This document shows, one piece after another, positions 37,501 to 52,500 of a stretch of 64,000 bases of DNA (its first letter is position 1; each line of letters starts with the position of its first letter). The stretch is from NCBI RefSeq assembly GCF_032854445.1, contig NC_088303.1:29057265-29121264 (forward strand). The letters run 5' to 3'. The notes below the pieces were generated by a model. That model made no database searches, was not told the origin of the DNA, and was given only the letters and a program-made list of their open reading frames with translations. This stretch comes from Liolophura sinensis. Lineage: Eukaryota > Mollusca > Polyplacophora > Chitonida > Chitonidae. The translations under genes were made by a program, and so were the position numbers.

Positions 37501-40500
37501 AATAAGGGGTATAACTGTCCTGAGAGGTTTCTTTTCTTCAACAGGTGGTATAACTGACCTGAGATGTTTCTTCTCTTTTAACAACAGGTATAACTGACCT
37601 GAGAGGTTTCTTTTCTATTGTTTAATGAGGGGTATAACTGATCTGAGAGGTTTCTCCTCTTTTCTTCTAATGACAGGTATGACTAACTTGAGAGGATTCT
37701 ATTCTTCTCTAGTCTTTTAAGAAGGGGTATAACTGATCTGAGAGGTTTCTCCTCTTTTCTTCTAATATATGACTGATTTGAAAGGCTTCTATTCTTCTCT
37801 TGTCTTTTAAGGACGGGTATAACTGATTTGAGAGGTTTATTCTCTGTTCTTTAAACAAAGGCTACAGACAACATGTTTATAATGAGAACTAATGGGTAGG
37901 GGCAACATGTGCATGTAGAGTGCGGGATACTGAGGAGAACTCACCTGTTGATGTTTGATCCTGGACTGTTGAGGCTGTGACAGAGAGCTCAGGCAATACA
38001 GCAGACACAGCATCAGATACAGCGTCGTTCACCATCCCCACCCTGGACTGGTCCAGTGTTTCATCTGTGGTCTTCTGACGAGGGGCAGGAACACGAGGTT
38101 TGGGGAACAGCTGACACAAGAAAATGACAAAGACTTGCTAGTACAAGAATTCTGGAACAACTACTTCTGCAATACATGTCCCCTACCATTTTAAACCATG
38201 AAAATAATACATGCAGCTATGTCAAAGTCTTAAGAAAAATACAAATACTGTCTCAAATGGACGAAACAGCCAAGAAACGCGATTGACTGGTAACTTGTCA
38301 TGGTGAAGCAATGGTTTAAGACCACATAGGACAAAAACAGCCACAAAAACTGGCCTAAACCTCAATCTTGATCTGTAACTTGTCATGGTGAAGCCATGTA
38401 CAAAGTGTGAATTCAACAGAATGGCTTGTTCAATAGAATTCAAACCACTTTAAAAAATGTCCAGCCAATGGACAAACTGGCTACAAACTTATAGTCACCC
38501 CTGTGGATAAGAAAATACAACAGAACCTCCTTCTGTTTTTGCCAGAAGGCTAATAATTATGCATTTGGAAGGCCTCCAAAAAATGAACATCAGTGCTAAA
38601 AATTCCAGTTTATAACACATGGAAATGAACAGATATGGTTGCTCACCTCCTTGGAAGGCCCTGCCGCAGCAACAGCAGCTCTCTGAGCAGTTACCTCCCC
38701 TTCTCCAGTGGACGGCAGCCCATGAGCCTTGACCATGGGTGTGGAGGTGGCAGATGGCCCCTTCATATTTGACCGTGTGCCAGCCCTGGGCTTTGCCTGC
38801 GGGGTCAGGGACTTAGGGGAGCTCAGAGACTCTCCAGACATCACTGGCAGTTTTTCCGGGACATCTTGAGGAGCAGCAGCCACCTGGCAACGTTCAAGGT
38901 GCACAATGTAAATACATGTATATATGAAGAACTAAATACTGAAATGGCGATTCATTCCCACCAAATATTACTACAGCCTGTTATAAGCTGTATTCATTCT
39001 AGCTTTTGCGATGATAATTTGTTTACTCATTGATTTGGATATTTGACTGATGTTTTATGCCGTACTCAACCATAGTGTCAATTATACAACTGCAGCCAGC
39101 GTTATACGACTTTGGCAGAGTCACCATTGTATGGGAAAAGGTACCTCATTGATTCATCAGATTCTTCCAACTTCATCCACTATCTGCACTGGTCTCACAC
39201 TCACGTCTAGACACTCCCCTAACAATGTGTAGCTGCTCTCAGTACTGCCATTTCAGCTGCACCCCCACTGTCGTACTCATGCTGTCTTCACCTCACCTTA
39301 CACTCTCGTAACACTGTTCCTCACCACTCACCTGTACTGGAGTGTGTGTGGCTACTCTCAGTGGGAGGTAAGAGTACTGTCACCTCAACTTGACCTCCAC
39401 TGTCATACCTGTGCTGCCTTCACCTCACCTTACACTCCCGTACCACTGTCCCTCACCACTCACCTGTGCTGGAGTATGTGTGGCTGGTCAAGGTGGGAGG
39501 TAAGAGTACTGCCACCTCAGCTGCACCTCCACTGTCGTACATGTGCTGCCTTCACCTCACCTTACACTCCCGTAACACTGTCCCTCACCACTCACCTGTG
39601 CTGGAGTACGTGTCGCTGCTCTAGGTGGAAGGTACGAGTACTGCCACCTCAGCTGCACCTCAACTGTCATACTTGTGCTGCCTTCACCTCACCTTACCTT
39701 CACCACACTCCTGTAACACTGTCCCTCACCACTCACCTGTATTGGAGTGTGTGTGGCTGCTCTCAGTGGGAGGTAAGAGTACTGTCACCTCAGCTGCATC
39801 TCCACTGTCAACTTTTGCTGCCTTCACCTCAGCTGCACCTCAAATGTCATACTTGTGCTGCCTTCACCATACCTTACCTTCCCCATACCTTAACCACACT
39901 CCTGTAACACTGTCCCTCACCACTCACCTGTATTGGAGTGTATGTGGCTGCTCTCAGTGGGAGGTAAGTACTGCCACCTCAGATGCACCTCCACTGTCAT
40001 ACTCGTGCTGCCTTCACCTCACCTTACACTCCCGTAACACTGTCCCTCACCACTCACCTGTGCTGGAGTACGTGTCGCTGCTCTAGGTGGAAGGTACGAG
40101 TACTGCCACCTAAGCTGCACCTCCACTGTCCTACCTGTGCTGCCTTCACCTCACCTTACACTCCCGTAACATTGTCCCTCACCACTTACCTGTGCTGGAG
40201 TACGTGTCGCTGCTCTAGGTGGAAGGTACGAGTACTGCCACCTAAGCTGCACCTCCACTGTCCCACTCGTGTTGCCGTCACCACGCTTCAGTTCAAACAC
40301 GCCCTGAATAGGTTTGTCATGAGCCAGAGGAATCAGATGAATGTCAGCCATTCCAATGTACGATGCCTCCTCTGGATCCGTGTCATCAAATACAAAAATT
40401 TTCAGTGGCTGAAATAACAAAAGGGGAAGTAACCCCCATGAAATGTTTGACCCATATTCCTTAACATACAGGTTACAATATGCCCTTTCATACAAAGGCA

Positions 40501-43500
40501 CAAAAAAAAAAAAGAAAAAAGAAAAAAAAAAAAAAGAAAAAAGAAAAAAAAAAAAAATAATAATAAAAAAAAAAAAGCCCTTTCTGCTTGGGGCCCATGA
40601 CCCTGTGATCAGTCGGGATATAACGTATCTTGTAGTCACCGGTGATAGCTGTCAAAAGAACTCAGGGGAGAAAGAACTTAAACAAGGGGCACGAAGCCAA
40701 TCCTACTAAGCTGATAAGTTCATGGCTGATGTCATTTCCACATATGAAACTGAGATTTATTTAATTTATTTATTTGATTGGTGTTTTACGCAGTACGCAA
40801 GAATATTTCACTTACAGGACAGTGACCAACATTATGGTGGGAGGAAACCAGGCAGAGCCTGGGAGAAACCCACAACCATTTGCAGGTTACGGACAGACCT
40901 TCCCACGTACGGCCGGAAGGGAAGCCAGCATGAGCTGGAATTGAACTCACAGTGACCGCATTGGTGAGAGGCTCCTGTATCATTTACGCTGCGCTAGTGC
41001 GCTAACCTAGTGAGCCACGGAGTATTAAATGACAATGAGTGAAAATATGCATAAAATGAAGTATTAATACATATGAAACATGCCTACATACTGAAATATG
41101 TAGGCATAATACATAATGAAAGTTTTAAAAAATTCTGACCGAACTTTCTTTGTTTCCTCTAAAATCACATTCTTTGTTCTAGAGTTTGTTTACAGGTATC
41201 CTTTAAACAGAAAAGATATCATTTCCCATACCAATATCATGGCCGGGTTTCAACAAACTATCATTTCTTTCTTTCTCTCTTTTTATTACTATTACTATTA
41301 TTAAGTGTTTTTCTATACTAAAGCAGGTTTTGACATTTTTTGAGAAACACCCCTGACAAAAAAACTACAGACGTATGGAATTTAATGAACTCGGGTGAAA
41401 ACTGGGCAATTACCAGCTGAATTGAGAAAGGGGCGGTAGCTTGGATTGCAAAGACACAAATTAACCCTGGGAAAATCAGGGTGAAAATTGGGAACTGAGT
41501 ATTTGTGTGTTGTGTCAATAGGTGGATTGAAAAACAATGTCAATATTTTGAAATGTTTATTCAATACAACCAATTCACAACTGCACTTCTACACCCAGAC
41601 TAATCAGAGCCACAGCTACAGCTACCTAGAATTGCAAAGTCTTAAAAAGTATACAAATTTAAGAATTAAAGCCATTCAGAAATGAAAAGCTTACCATGTT
41701 CTTGAGATACTGGTCCAACTCAATGGTCATGGGAACAGGGTAAGTTTGGTGGTCGTTGAACTCAGGATTATTTGAGCTATGCAAGATGACTGTGTCGTGA
41801 TCATTGAAGTCATAGAACTGGTAAACACAGTACGGGGAGGGTTGTACATCTGAAACAGTTAAACACAGAAGTACAGTCTCCACAATGTACTTCTTATTTA
41901 AAAGCTCAATTACCATGTACGTACAGATTTCATGCCATGTCCTTTGAGTTTTCATGTCCATTTTACTGTCAAAACAATGTGCCTCTAATTTTGCATACAA
42001 GATGTCAAGCTGACTTTATGCTTCGATAAGTTCTAAAATTCACTTTCTTTGAAACGATTTATTTTTTACTTTTAGCATGTCAGTTTGATCTGAGGGATGA
42101 ACTTGTTCATAACCATTTATTAATTCAAATTACTAATTTCATTCAATGTTTAATGCTGTACTCAAAAATATTTGGCTTTACTACATAATGGTGGTCAGTG
42201 TAACAAGAGGGGAAACCAGAAGGGAAACCATGCAGAGTGCCAGGGTTGAACGACTGTAACAAACGTATATCATAGCCATGCAAGGCAAGTGGTCTCCAGT
42301 GAATATCATGTAAGGCCACCTGAACGACCATGCAAGAATTGATGACCACTTCTGCCACCACTGAACAATGCCCAAGAACTGTGGAATCAAGGGGAGTGTT
42401 TTATAATTCCTGGTACATGGACTGACATGATCTAACCCAAACCTTTGTGTCCATAAGCTCAATATGACTCTGGAATGCTGCATGAGTTAACGGAATTGTC
42501 GGTCTTCAAAGAAATCAGCTTCCTCTTTCTACCTGAGCATGTATACAAGTAACATATTCTAGAATTGTAGGAAGTGGGCTTACTTTCTCTTCGAGGTTTG
42601 AGCCCTGAGCATCGCAATATTTTGATATGAAGTTCGTTAACGTTGTCAGCTGGTCGCTGTCCAGCTGTTTCATCCAGGGCTTGGAGTGCTTGACCAGTCT
42701 GCTGGACATTGGAAGTTATGTAACCTAGTGCCTTGGTTCTCTCCTGATCAACAGACAGGAAACAAATGGTAAAGGTAGGTAGCAGTTTACGGACACAATT
42801 CACTACGGCAATAAAACAAGGATGTACAAACACAGGGCATTTAAGTCATGGGGTGTACGCATACATGTCAATAAAAGTCGTACAAACATGGGACACCAAA
42901 GTGTAGAGGCACAGGATAATAAAATGTAGAGGCACAGGATAATAAAATCATTGAGCAGACACACAGGGGGTGAGTCAAGGAGATATGGGCCAATAAGTCA
43001 TGGTGTACAAACACAAAGTAATAAAGTCAGGTGATATAAACATTTGACAACAAAGTGTAAATGCAGTGTAAATGAGAGGACAAATAAGCAAACACAAAGA
43101 GGGACAATAAAGTCAGGATGTACAGCCAAGGGACAATAAAAGCCAGTGTGTAGACACACAAGGGGTCAGTTGTACAAACATGAAACAACAAAGTGTAAAC
43201 ACACAGAGGGCAAGCAAGTCAGTTTATACACAGAGGGACAAAAAAAGCACAGGTGTACAAACACATAGAGGGCAATCAAGTCTGGATGCACACACACACA
43301 CACAAGGCAATAAAGTCAGGATGTACAGCCAAGGGACAATAAAGCGCAGTGTGGCAGACACACAAGGGGTCAGTTGTACAAACATGAAACAACAAAGTGT
43401 AAACACACAGAGGGCAAGCAAGTCAGTTTATACACAGAGGACAAAAAAAGCACAGGTGTACAAACACATAGAGGGCAATCAAGTCTGGATGCACACACAC

Positions 43501-46500
43501 ACACACACAAGGCAATAAAGTCAGGATGTACAGCCAAGGGACAATAAAGCCAGTGTGCAGACACACAAGGGGTCAGTTGTACAAACATGAAACAACAAAG
43601 TGTAAACACACAGAGGGCAAGCAAGTCAGTTTATACACAGAGGACAAAAAAGCAGAAGTGTACAAACACACAGAGGGCAATAAAGTACCACAGGAGAGGA
43701 GTACAAGGTCAGGATGTGGATGCACAGACAAGTTTCAAGGGCTCTGCACCAGTGTAATTAGAAAGGTTTAGTCTAATCAAATAAAGAGAGAATAGTAACA
43801 CTTAGATGCACTATAAATACACCATACATGTACATATTTGTCAGTGGTGTTCAATTTCCTAAATTAAAAAAAATATACCAGAATTCAGTCTTTAGAGAAC
43901 ATCTTGGAACATCATTTAGCAAACATGCAGAAAGGTAGAAGAATCATAGTCTACTTGCTAAAAACTGCTCGTACCTTGTAGAGTCGGAGTGCCTGGTCCA
44001 TGGGCACCTTGAGACGGACCCAGTACTCCAGGTGACCAAAGCCTATACCCGACCCTTCACCTGCTGCACCTGTCACATCACAACAGATAATTACAAATCA
44101 TCATCACCTCAAGTTTTGGTTAGTATTAAATAATGGCAGAACGTTTCCTACTACCTTCTCAACAAGTACAACCTAGACCTCTCCCACACTAACATTAATA
44201 TATTAGTATACACGTTTGTGATGGCACTGTTTTGATTTATTTAAGTGATTAAAACTGCATCGGAGAATTTTTCACTCATCCAATGGCAGTCAGTTTTATT
44301 TGTGAAGGAAACCCTAGGGCCCATCATTAACCACTGACTTTTGGCAAGTGCCGAACGTCCTGACATACAGATATGTGAATCACAATTCTGGAAGACAAGG
44401 GGTCTTTAGGGGTCTGAACAAACAGCCACTTGAGCAGTGAAGATGGGGGAAATACGTAAATTCCCTGCCAAAGACAGGCTTTGAACCTGCCCTCTCATCA
44501 CCTGTGTCCCAGCAATTGAAGAGTGCTGTCTGAAAATGTGTTGTAATTTACAGGGGAGGAGAGCACCTATATCATTACAACAGACTATCTCACTGCAGTA
44601 TACTCATGAACATGGTTGTATATAAATTCTGCACATCACCGTCACCCGTCAGTGGAAACCACACCTACCTGTGAGAGAAACATTGCCATGGATACGCCCG
44701 TGTGGCTTATCAAAAATATCCTTGAAAGAGAGCTGGCACACAGCTATGGTTTTGTAATCATGCCCAAACGTTTGATGGAGCTCCAGTGTGCAGGTTTCCT
44801 AAGAAAAAAACAAAAGGCAGAGAAAGAAAGTAAATGTAAAGTCTTTGACAAACTTGTCATCCTGCATGTGTGACAAACAAATAAGAAAAATATTAGCGTA
44901 TCATGTGCATGTTCCACCAGATTTCCTCTTTCCCAGGAGCATACCACAACCTCACCTTTAGCACAGTTCTAACCGTGACAGGCTGGTCTTGTTATCTTTG
45001 GTCTAGTGGTAGAAACGGTAGAGGCACAGATTATGATCCCAAAGTAGTGGGTTCAAACACCAATAGGATTGTCCCATGACAACAAGCACTGCGATTTACG
45101 CCGTTTATTTTCACTCATATGACGCTGGACAGCATTATGGTGGGAGGAAACTGGGCAGTCACCAGAGGAAACCCACATCATCTGCAGGCTGCTAGCAGAC
45201 CTTCCCAAATATGATCAACAGCATGAGCTAGACTTGATCTCACAGCGATCACATTGGTGGAAGCCTCCTGGGTTAGGCCCCTCATGTAGGATTTAAGAGG
45301 GGAGTGAATGTAACATGGTAGAATGTATTGGCTATCTATAACCGAGTCAACAGGAATTTTCCTTTGGTCTAGCATATCTAATGATAAAACCCCATGCTAC
45401 AGTCTCAAAGGTTGTTGGCTCAAACCTCAGCAGTCTTCCTAACACATATCATTCCACTACCACTCTGACAGCAGTCTTTATCAATTGAGGATGTTAGTCA
45501 ATGTCCACTGACCACCTAGCGTTGTAAAAAATGCATCTCTTCTCACCTAATTTCCCACTACAGCTACTATACTGTCTTTCACACTAAGATAATCTTCATT
45601 TTTCACTATCATGAAAAAATAACCACAAGCGAACTATCAGGAGATTTGAACACACAATCTCATTGGTGAAGGGACATGCTGAGTTCAATGTGTAAGTCAT
45701 GTTAATGGTAGAACAGGTATCAACAACAAACTTTGTGTAAGACACCTTACACCCTGGAGTAATCGACCCCAAAACACTGTATACATGTATGTATGCTTAG
45801 GGCTTAATGTCATACTTAAATTAGATGTGTACATATACTGTGTGTTCTTGTTGCAGGGAAATCTGTAATATCCCTGTCAGAGAATGGATTTGAACAAAGA
45901 CTTTGTGTCTATCTGACTTAAAATTCCCCATCTCAACCATCTGCCACATCACACCTATGTATACACTGCAAGAGTGGGCAAATGAAGACCTAAAACGACC
46001 TAAAATTTCGTCCATGACTAGGTAGCTCTTTTTTCCCCTGATTATGAAAGACACGTTGATTTTAGAAAGTTGTTTTAAAGCTTGATTAGAATGTATGACA
46101 ATATCATACTGAGAAAATGCAAGTTTAAGTACCAAAAGTAATACTCCAGGACATTTATTTGCTTCCAAAAATGCACTTTTTTGGTTTAAATATTAGATCA
46201 TATAGGGTGGATAACTTTTTCCTGGCCAAATGAGTGATCTTACCTTTTGCAGATAATGCAAAAAGAAATCATCCACCTTGACAATGTACTGAGATGTGAA
46301 ATCATACTGTGGCCTGAAATGACAAAGTACATGTAATGTATGCATGCAAAAGCTAGTACCCAAGCTGGAAAGAGAACCTCAAAGATAAAAAGTATGACCA
46401 TACAAGATAGATAAGATACATGTACACAGGAATTTTAGAGTGATGAAATACATTTCCTTACCATGGCAGCTGACAGTTGTTTTAACAGCCAGTATATCTT

Positions 46501-49500
46501 AAAAGAAAAGACAACACCATGCCAAATGTATAGATACCTCAAGAGATAGTATCCCAAATCAAGTTGAGGAAACATGTTTTTCGTCTCTGTGATGTTGCAT
46601 AACCAAGATATTGGAGCTCAAAGTAAACAAATCAGACACATACAGCAAATTTAAAGCACCACCATGTATTTACGTGTCATTTTGCTCACTCAAGCAAGAG
46701 TTACATGTATCTCTACAATCTCTCTAACTCCAGATCGCAGCACCATCTGTGGTGTACGAGAGGCAGGGCGTCATGTTTCTGATTGTGTGTGATGTACGAG
46801 CAGCAGGGCGTCATGTTTCTGGTTGTGTGTGGTGTACGAGAGGCAGGGTGTCATGTTTCTGGTTGTGTGTGGGTATGGGTAGCAGGGTGTCATGTTTCTG
46901 GTTGTGTGTGGTGTACAAGTGACAGGGTGTCATGTTTCTGGTTGTGTGTGGTGTATGAGTGGCAGGGTGTCATGTTTCTGGTTGTGTGTGGTGTACAAGA
47001 GGCAGGGTGTCATGTTTCTGGTTGTGTGTGGTGTATGAGTGGCAGGGTGTCACGTTTCTGGTTGTGTGTGGTGTACAAGTGGCAGGGTGTCATGTTTCTG
47101 GTTGTGTGTGGTGTACAAGTGGCAGGGTGTCATGTTTCTGGTTGTGTGTGGTGTACAAGTGGCAGGGTGTCATGTTTCTGGTTGTTTGTGGTGTACGAGT
47201 GGCAGGGTGTCATGTTTCTGGTTGTGTGTGGTGTATGAGTGGCAGGGTGTCATGTTTCTGGTTGTGTGTTGTGTATGAGTGGCAGGGTGTCATATTTCTG
47301 GTTGCGTGTGGTGTACAAGTGGCAGGGTGTCATGTTTCTGGTTGTGTGTGGTGTACAAGAGGCAGGGTGTCACGTTTCTGATTGTGTGTGGGTATGGGTG
47401 GCAGGGTGTCATGTTTCTGGTTGCGTGTGGTGGACCCACATATATATTACATGTTTTTCTTTAAACATCTGGTGCAATATCAGTTTTGGATATTAGGAAA
47501 ACTGTTTTTATTCCTGAACTAGACTTTGTTAAGTAGACTCTCACCTGCTGCCCCTGATGACGGGTGTGGACTGGATCTCAAACTCAAAGAACTCCCAGGT
47601 GCAGAACAAAGATGGTTCCTCGTCGCCCAGATGTTTGATGGCGTCCTCGCTGAGAGCTAGCTGTTTACCAAGAAACAAAAAAGCGTAACAAACATGTGAT
47701 ACAGAATCTGTGATGGATGTGCATTTCAACAAACATAAATTTTCAACAGCTGTGACATCCCACTATATATGATTTCATGTCATCTTACACCCAGGCTCCT
47801 CAGGCAGAAGGCCTTCGTTAATAATTTGACAGACACAACGACCAACTCAAAGGACTGATTTACAGTCACATGCATCCCACGATCACGATCAGGGTCAAAT
47901 CCAAGGGCTTTCTGATACCCTTTAGTAGGTGCCCAGATTACAGGATACCCTAAAACAGCTCAACTTATGGGGAAAGTTGCCTGATACTGTAACTCATGTT
48001 TGAAGAAAATTCCTTTTATTCATTTGTACTGAGCGTACAAAGTTTTATAGGTAATTTTGACACTAAAATATGGTATATAAGACATTAATTCCTGTTTTCT
48101 TAATACCTGAAAATATTTTAACCAAAATTAGCCAAATGAGGGTGCCCAAATCGTCCAGCTGTATTTGGTCCTGAGAATCAAAGCTAAGAATCAAAAAGCA
48201 CCATAAACAAGACAAAAAGATCAGCTTCCTCCCATAGGACTACTCATTGTTGTTGAGGGTTTTTTTTTTTTTGGGCTTCAGCCTACCAGTAACTGCACAG
48301 GCAGTTGCTCTTCTACTGGCCTTCATATTCACAACCCTGACTATCACAAATATTGCAGGTTTAGCCTACAGAACAAATCAGTGTCTCTGAAAAAATTTCT
48401 TTCTGTCAAGATAAGCCACTAGAGATAAGGAATACATACATGTAGATATTAATAGAAAAGTGCAAGTGAGACACTGAGTTCAGAGCCCGCATGTAGCTCA
48501 GTCTATAACATACCCATGTACTGTACTGACTATTCTCTCAGATATAAATGAATGTATATTACAGCTGAAATTTTCAGATATGCCTTAACTGTAGAGTAAA
48601 ACCATTCTGCAGCTTTCACCAAACAACTTTCAACTTTCATTTTCACATGCACTCCAGTCTGTTTATATAGTACAACCAGTGAGAAGAGGGTCCACAGCAT
48701 TTGTGAATGCAGGATAGAGAAAGAATGTATCTAGGCATGTATGTTTAGGTTTTCATGTCATACTCAACAATTTTTCAGTCATATGACAATGAGGTGTCAT
48801 TAGGTGGGTGCACATATTATACTGTGTCTTTTTGTGGCAGGACTAGTCCATGCTGCCGAAGTATCATGCCTAAGACACCATACATGACACCCCACCCAAT
48901 CACATCTTACTGACATCGGGCTAACCAGTCCTGCTTCCTTGCCCTAACCTCTCATTGCTCAGTGTCAAGAGAGAAGCAGCATTTTTAAAGTCTTTGGTAT
49001 GATACAATCAGGTTTGATCCCAGGTCTCCTGATTTTGTAGAGGAAGAACATTGCTCACCTTAGAAATGTGGATTTCAAACAAATTCTGGCCCCGCTCCAA
49101 ATGAACTGTTTCATCAAAGTCCAGTGTTTCTTCCTAAAAGTATCCAATACAAATTTACACAAGTTACTGACAAAAACATCTGGATTCCACCCACCTTGAA
49201 GAAACAGAGTTTCATTTCAACAAGCCAACAAGCCAACATATATTTATTTATTTGTAATTTATCACCATTGCCAAGGTTTACAAATGGCAGTTTGACGAAT
49301 TGAGGCAATTGAAGTGCCTCAACTAAACCACTCACTTTTGGTGAATTACTGGCGAACTCTACCATGTGTGACATATGTTATATAGATGTAGGCAGAAGAG
49401 CATTGTTGACTATAGAAGGGCAATTTTTGGAAATACTGAAATCTCTGCACGAAGCGAAGCAAGTAGACCGTTTGTTTATCCAGTCCCATTACCCACCTGG

Positions 49501-52500
49501 TCAGTTGTTGCTGATATCTTATACTGTCGTGTTCCATAAGCCACATCTCTGAGCTGAGACTCTAACTTCTGTAATCAGACACGAGAAGACAGTTTGAGTT
49601 AGCTGAGTAAGTCATGTCTCACATATAAGGAAAATACAGTTCTTACAGTAACACAAGTACATCAAAGAACAAGACAATGACCTTAGCAGTGTCAAGTATT
49701 CCCACCTTACCATAAAGATCTTGGTTAACCCAAATGGTATCATAATATTATTTAATGGAAAAAAAAATCTAGTGCGGTATGACCATGCTGATGTGTCCCT
49801 GATCCCAAACCATACACACCTTAATCCTGGCTGCTCTGATGTCCAACAGTCGAGCATACTCATCTAACTTAAGATCATACTCTTTCTTTGTTTCTTCAAG
49901 TTTTCTTGATGCTGCTTGTACCTGAAAATATCAGTCATATAAAATAGTTCTTAATCTCCTCCTAAAGGAAAATTAGTTTTAATATGAAGTATTTTTAATA
50001 TGCTTAATGGTGGAAGAAACCTTCAAGATTCTAGAGTTAAACACTGCGCACAGCCAGGTGTCTAGCAAACCTCCTGACATACTTGCAATTGCTTCCGAAT
50101 CAATTAAAATAGATATGATTGATTAAAGATCCATTGAACTAAGGCAGTATTTGGCCACTTTGAGCTAACCAGTCAACATATACATGTAGGTACAATCACA
50201 AATGAAAAAGTTGATGAATCAATGTGTAACCATCACAATCGATGTCCATAATATATCTTAAGGGCTCAAAAAAACATTATTATTTAAACCAATTTATTTT
50301 ACTTATTTGACTGGTGTTTTATGCCATACTCATGAATATTTCACTTTTACGACGGCTAGCAGATTTATGGTAGGAGGAAACTGGGGGAATTATTCAACCA
50401 TCATCACATGTCTAGGAGCAAATCCTCCATCAAAATTGACCCATTCTTCAATCAAACAGAGGTTATTCCTGCTGCCTGACTGCCCAGTGGCCCACCCATC
50501 CCTGATCCCTACAACTAGCCTCAACCCCTGCAGGTACCCAGCTCACCTCCTGGTGGTAGTCCTTGTTGATCTTATGCTGCATCACCAGTAAGTTCCTCGT
50601 CTTCTCCAGCTCATGCACTGTTTCTGCATACTCAGCCTGCAGAGTTAACAGTTGCTTATGGTGATCTGTCAAGACAAGAAAACACGCAAGAACCCTTGCC
50701 ATCCTTAAAAAAATCCTTTGTTGGACATTATGTGACCCTATCAGCAAGAAATATGATTGGTTTGAAGAGAATTCTCTCCTTTTTTTTTTTTTTTTGATTC
50801 TGGCTTGGGATCAAGATTCTATAAAAATTTCAATAAAACCTTCAAGAGTAGGGCCTCTTCTTTTGATGGGTTCGATAGGTTCCGTCCATTGAAAATATTT
50901 TCAATGTAGGCCTAAGCAGCTTTAAATGTACTTGTAGAAGGGATAACTCTGCCATGTGCATGAACTTAGTGCACCATGGTACTTATATATTTGAGTTTTC
51001 CTCTCAATCATTTTACCATTCAGGAAACATTACTGGTAAATGGTAATCTACACACTTGGGCTGAGGTATGATAAAGCTTACGTTTAAAGCCATTTTTAAG
51101 ATAATAGGGGTGTTTGAGGTGGAACTCTTTTGTCGGCAAAGGTAAAAAAAGTTCTACTGGGTCATGTGACTTGTGAAAAATGTTAGGCAACCTTTGGTGA
51201 CATTAATTTATTGATCACCTGTCTCACCCTTTTCTAGAGGCACAAATGACACTTCTCTCCTTTAGAAACTTCCCAAGTTCACAGATGTTCCAAGCCTGGA
51301 GATTTTATAAGTAAGGGGTAACTGTTTATCGGTCCGTGCTCTATGGTAGTGGGAACCAATCACGAACAGAAAATCGCTTCCTTGTCAACTTCATGGGAAA
51401 CGATTTTACCATTTGGAATAAGAATTATAATAACTATATATATGTATATGTCTCAAAGGAGAGGGCTGAAATATATTCTGCCAAGTGAAGTATTCCTTCT
51501 GTGTCATAGATGTAGATGTCTCACATCCACATTACTCCAACTGTGTATTATAAACCACAAGTACCAATATTTGATCACTGATCACCAGTCCCTGTTTCTT
51601 CCGTCCTCACAATAAATGAAGTCCCATATTAGTTGTAAGTTTTATTTACCAGTGCTTTATCTCATACTAAGGAATATTTTCAGTTATACCAGTGAGTGAG
51701 TGAGTGCTTAACAATTTTAAAGTCATATGACAACGAAGGCATCCTTAGAGTGCATGTAATGTGCCTCCTTGTTGCAGGATGGATTTCCACCACTCTTTTA
51801 TCTAGCGCTGCTTCACTGAGACGCCTTACCAAAGGCAAGTAAGTTGCCCCGCCCAAGCCACTATACTCATACATGTCAACAAGTTGTTGCATTATCCCCT
51901 TCATGCTGAGGTCTTAGGTGTGACTCGACCCAGGATTGACCCCAGATCTACCCCTCCCGAATCAGTTATATGACGAGTCAGCTGCTTAGTGTATGAAAGA
52001 CATTGTATGCTAATTTTATTCTACATAATAAAATGGTTTCTTTTATATTTTCAACTGATTGCATTCGTTCTGTTGAGTCATATTTTGTTTCATTCGTTGT
52101 CCTTGCCCTGAGTTGTCCATGTATAGTTAACTTGTGGACATAGGTCACTCCACTGACATAGTGGACTATCGTTGTCAGGGGAGGGTCACTCATTCTTTAC
52201 CAAAAGGCCTCTTTTCTACTCTCAGTGTAGTAGGTTGAACAGGACTTGCATCTTATCAGCGTAACTAGGCCATCTCCCTTGCATACAGCCTCTAAGTCTT
52301 CGCTGAAGGACCACTTCTGCAATTTCAGCGAGACACAGTCTGGCTTTATCCTCTTAGCAACAGTTGCCATTTTGCAAAGGAAGTGTTAGCTGGGGTCCAG
52401 TGCGCATGACTGTGAAAGTGGGAGGTAAATTTGGATGGGAGATTGGTGAAAACAGCAGAACTAGCATATATCTGCAATGTCAGCACGATTTAACGATAAA

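Noticed and set aside
39344..40417. Long + strand frames (187, 153 and 144 residues) rich in His, Cys and Leu
   Set aside because: They are the complement of the exon-23-derived tandem array; the real coding strand is -.
43180..43771. Gln/Lys/Thr-rich + frames
   Set aside because: They result from the ~203-bp tandem repeat in an RPGRIP1L intron.
44995..45090. Possible tRNA gene
   Set aside because: A and B boxes are present, but no acceptor-stem pairing or anticodon arm could be drawn. It reads as a SINE head.
46735..47432. CRISPR-like regular repeat
   Set aside because: Units are directly adjacent without unique spacers, and the genome is eukaryotic.
46783..47496. Several 60-151-residue + frames with repeated CHVSGCVWC
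   Set aside because: A 40-bp repeat read in three frames; no start context, splicing or homology supports a gene.
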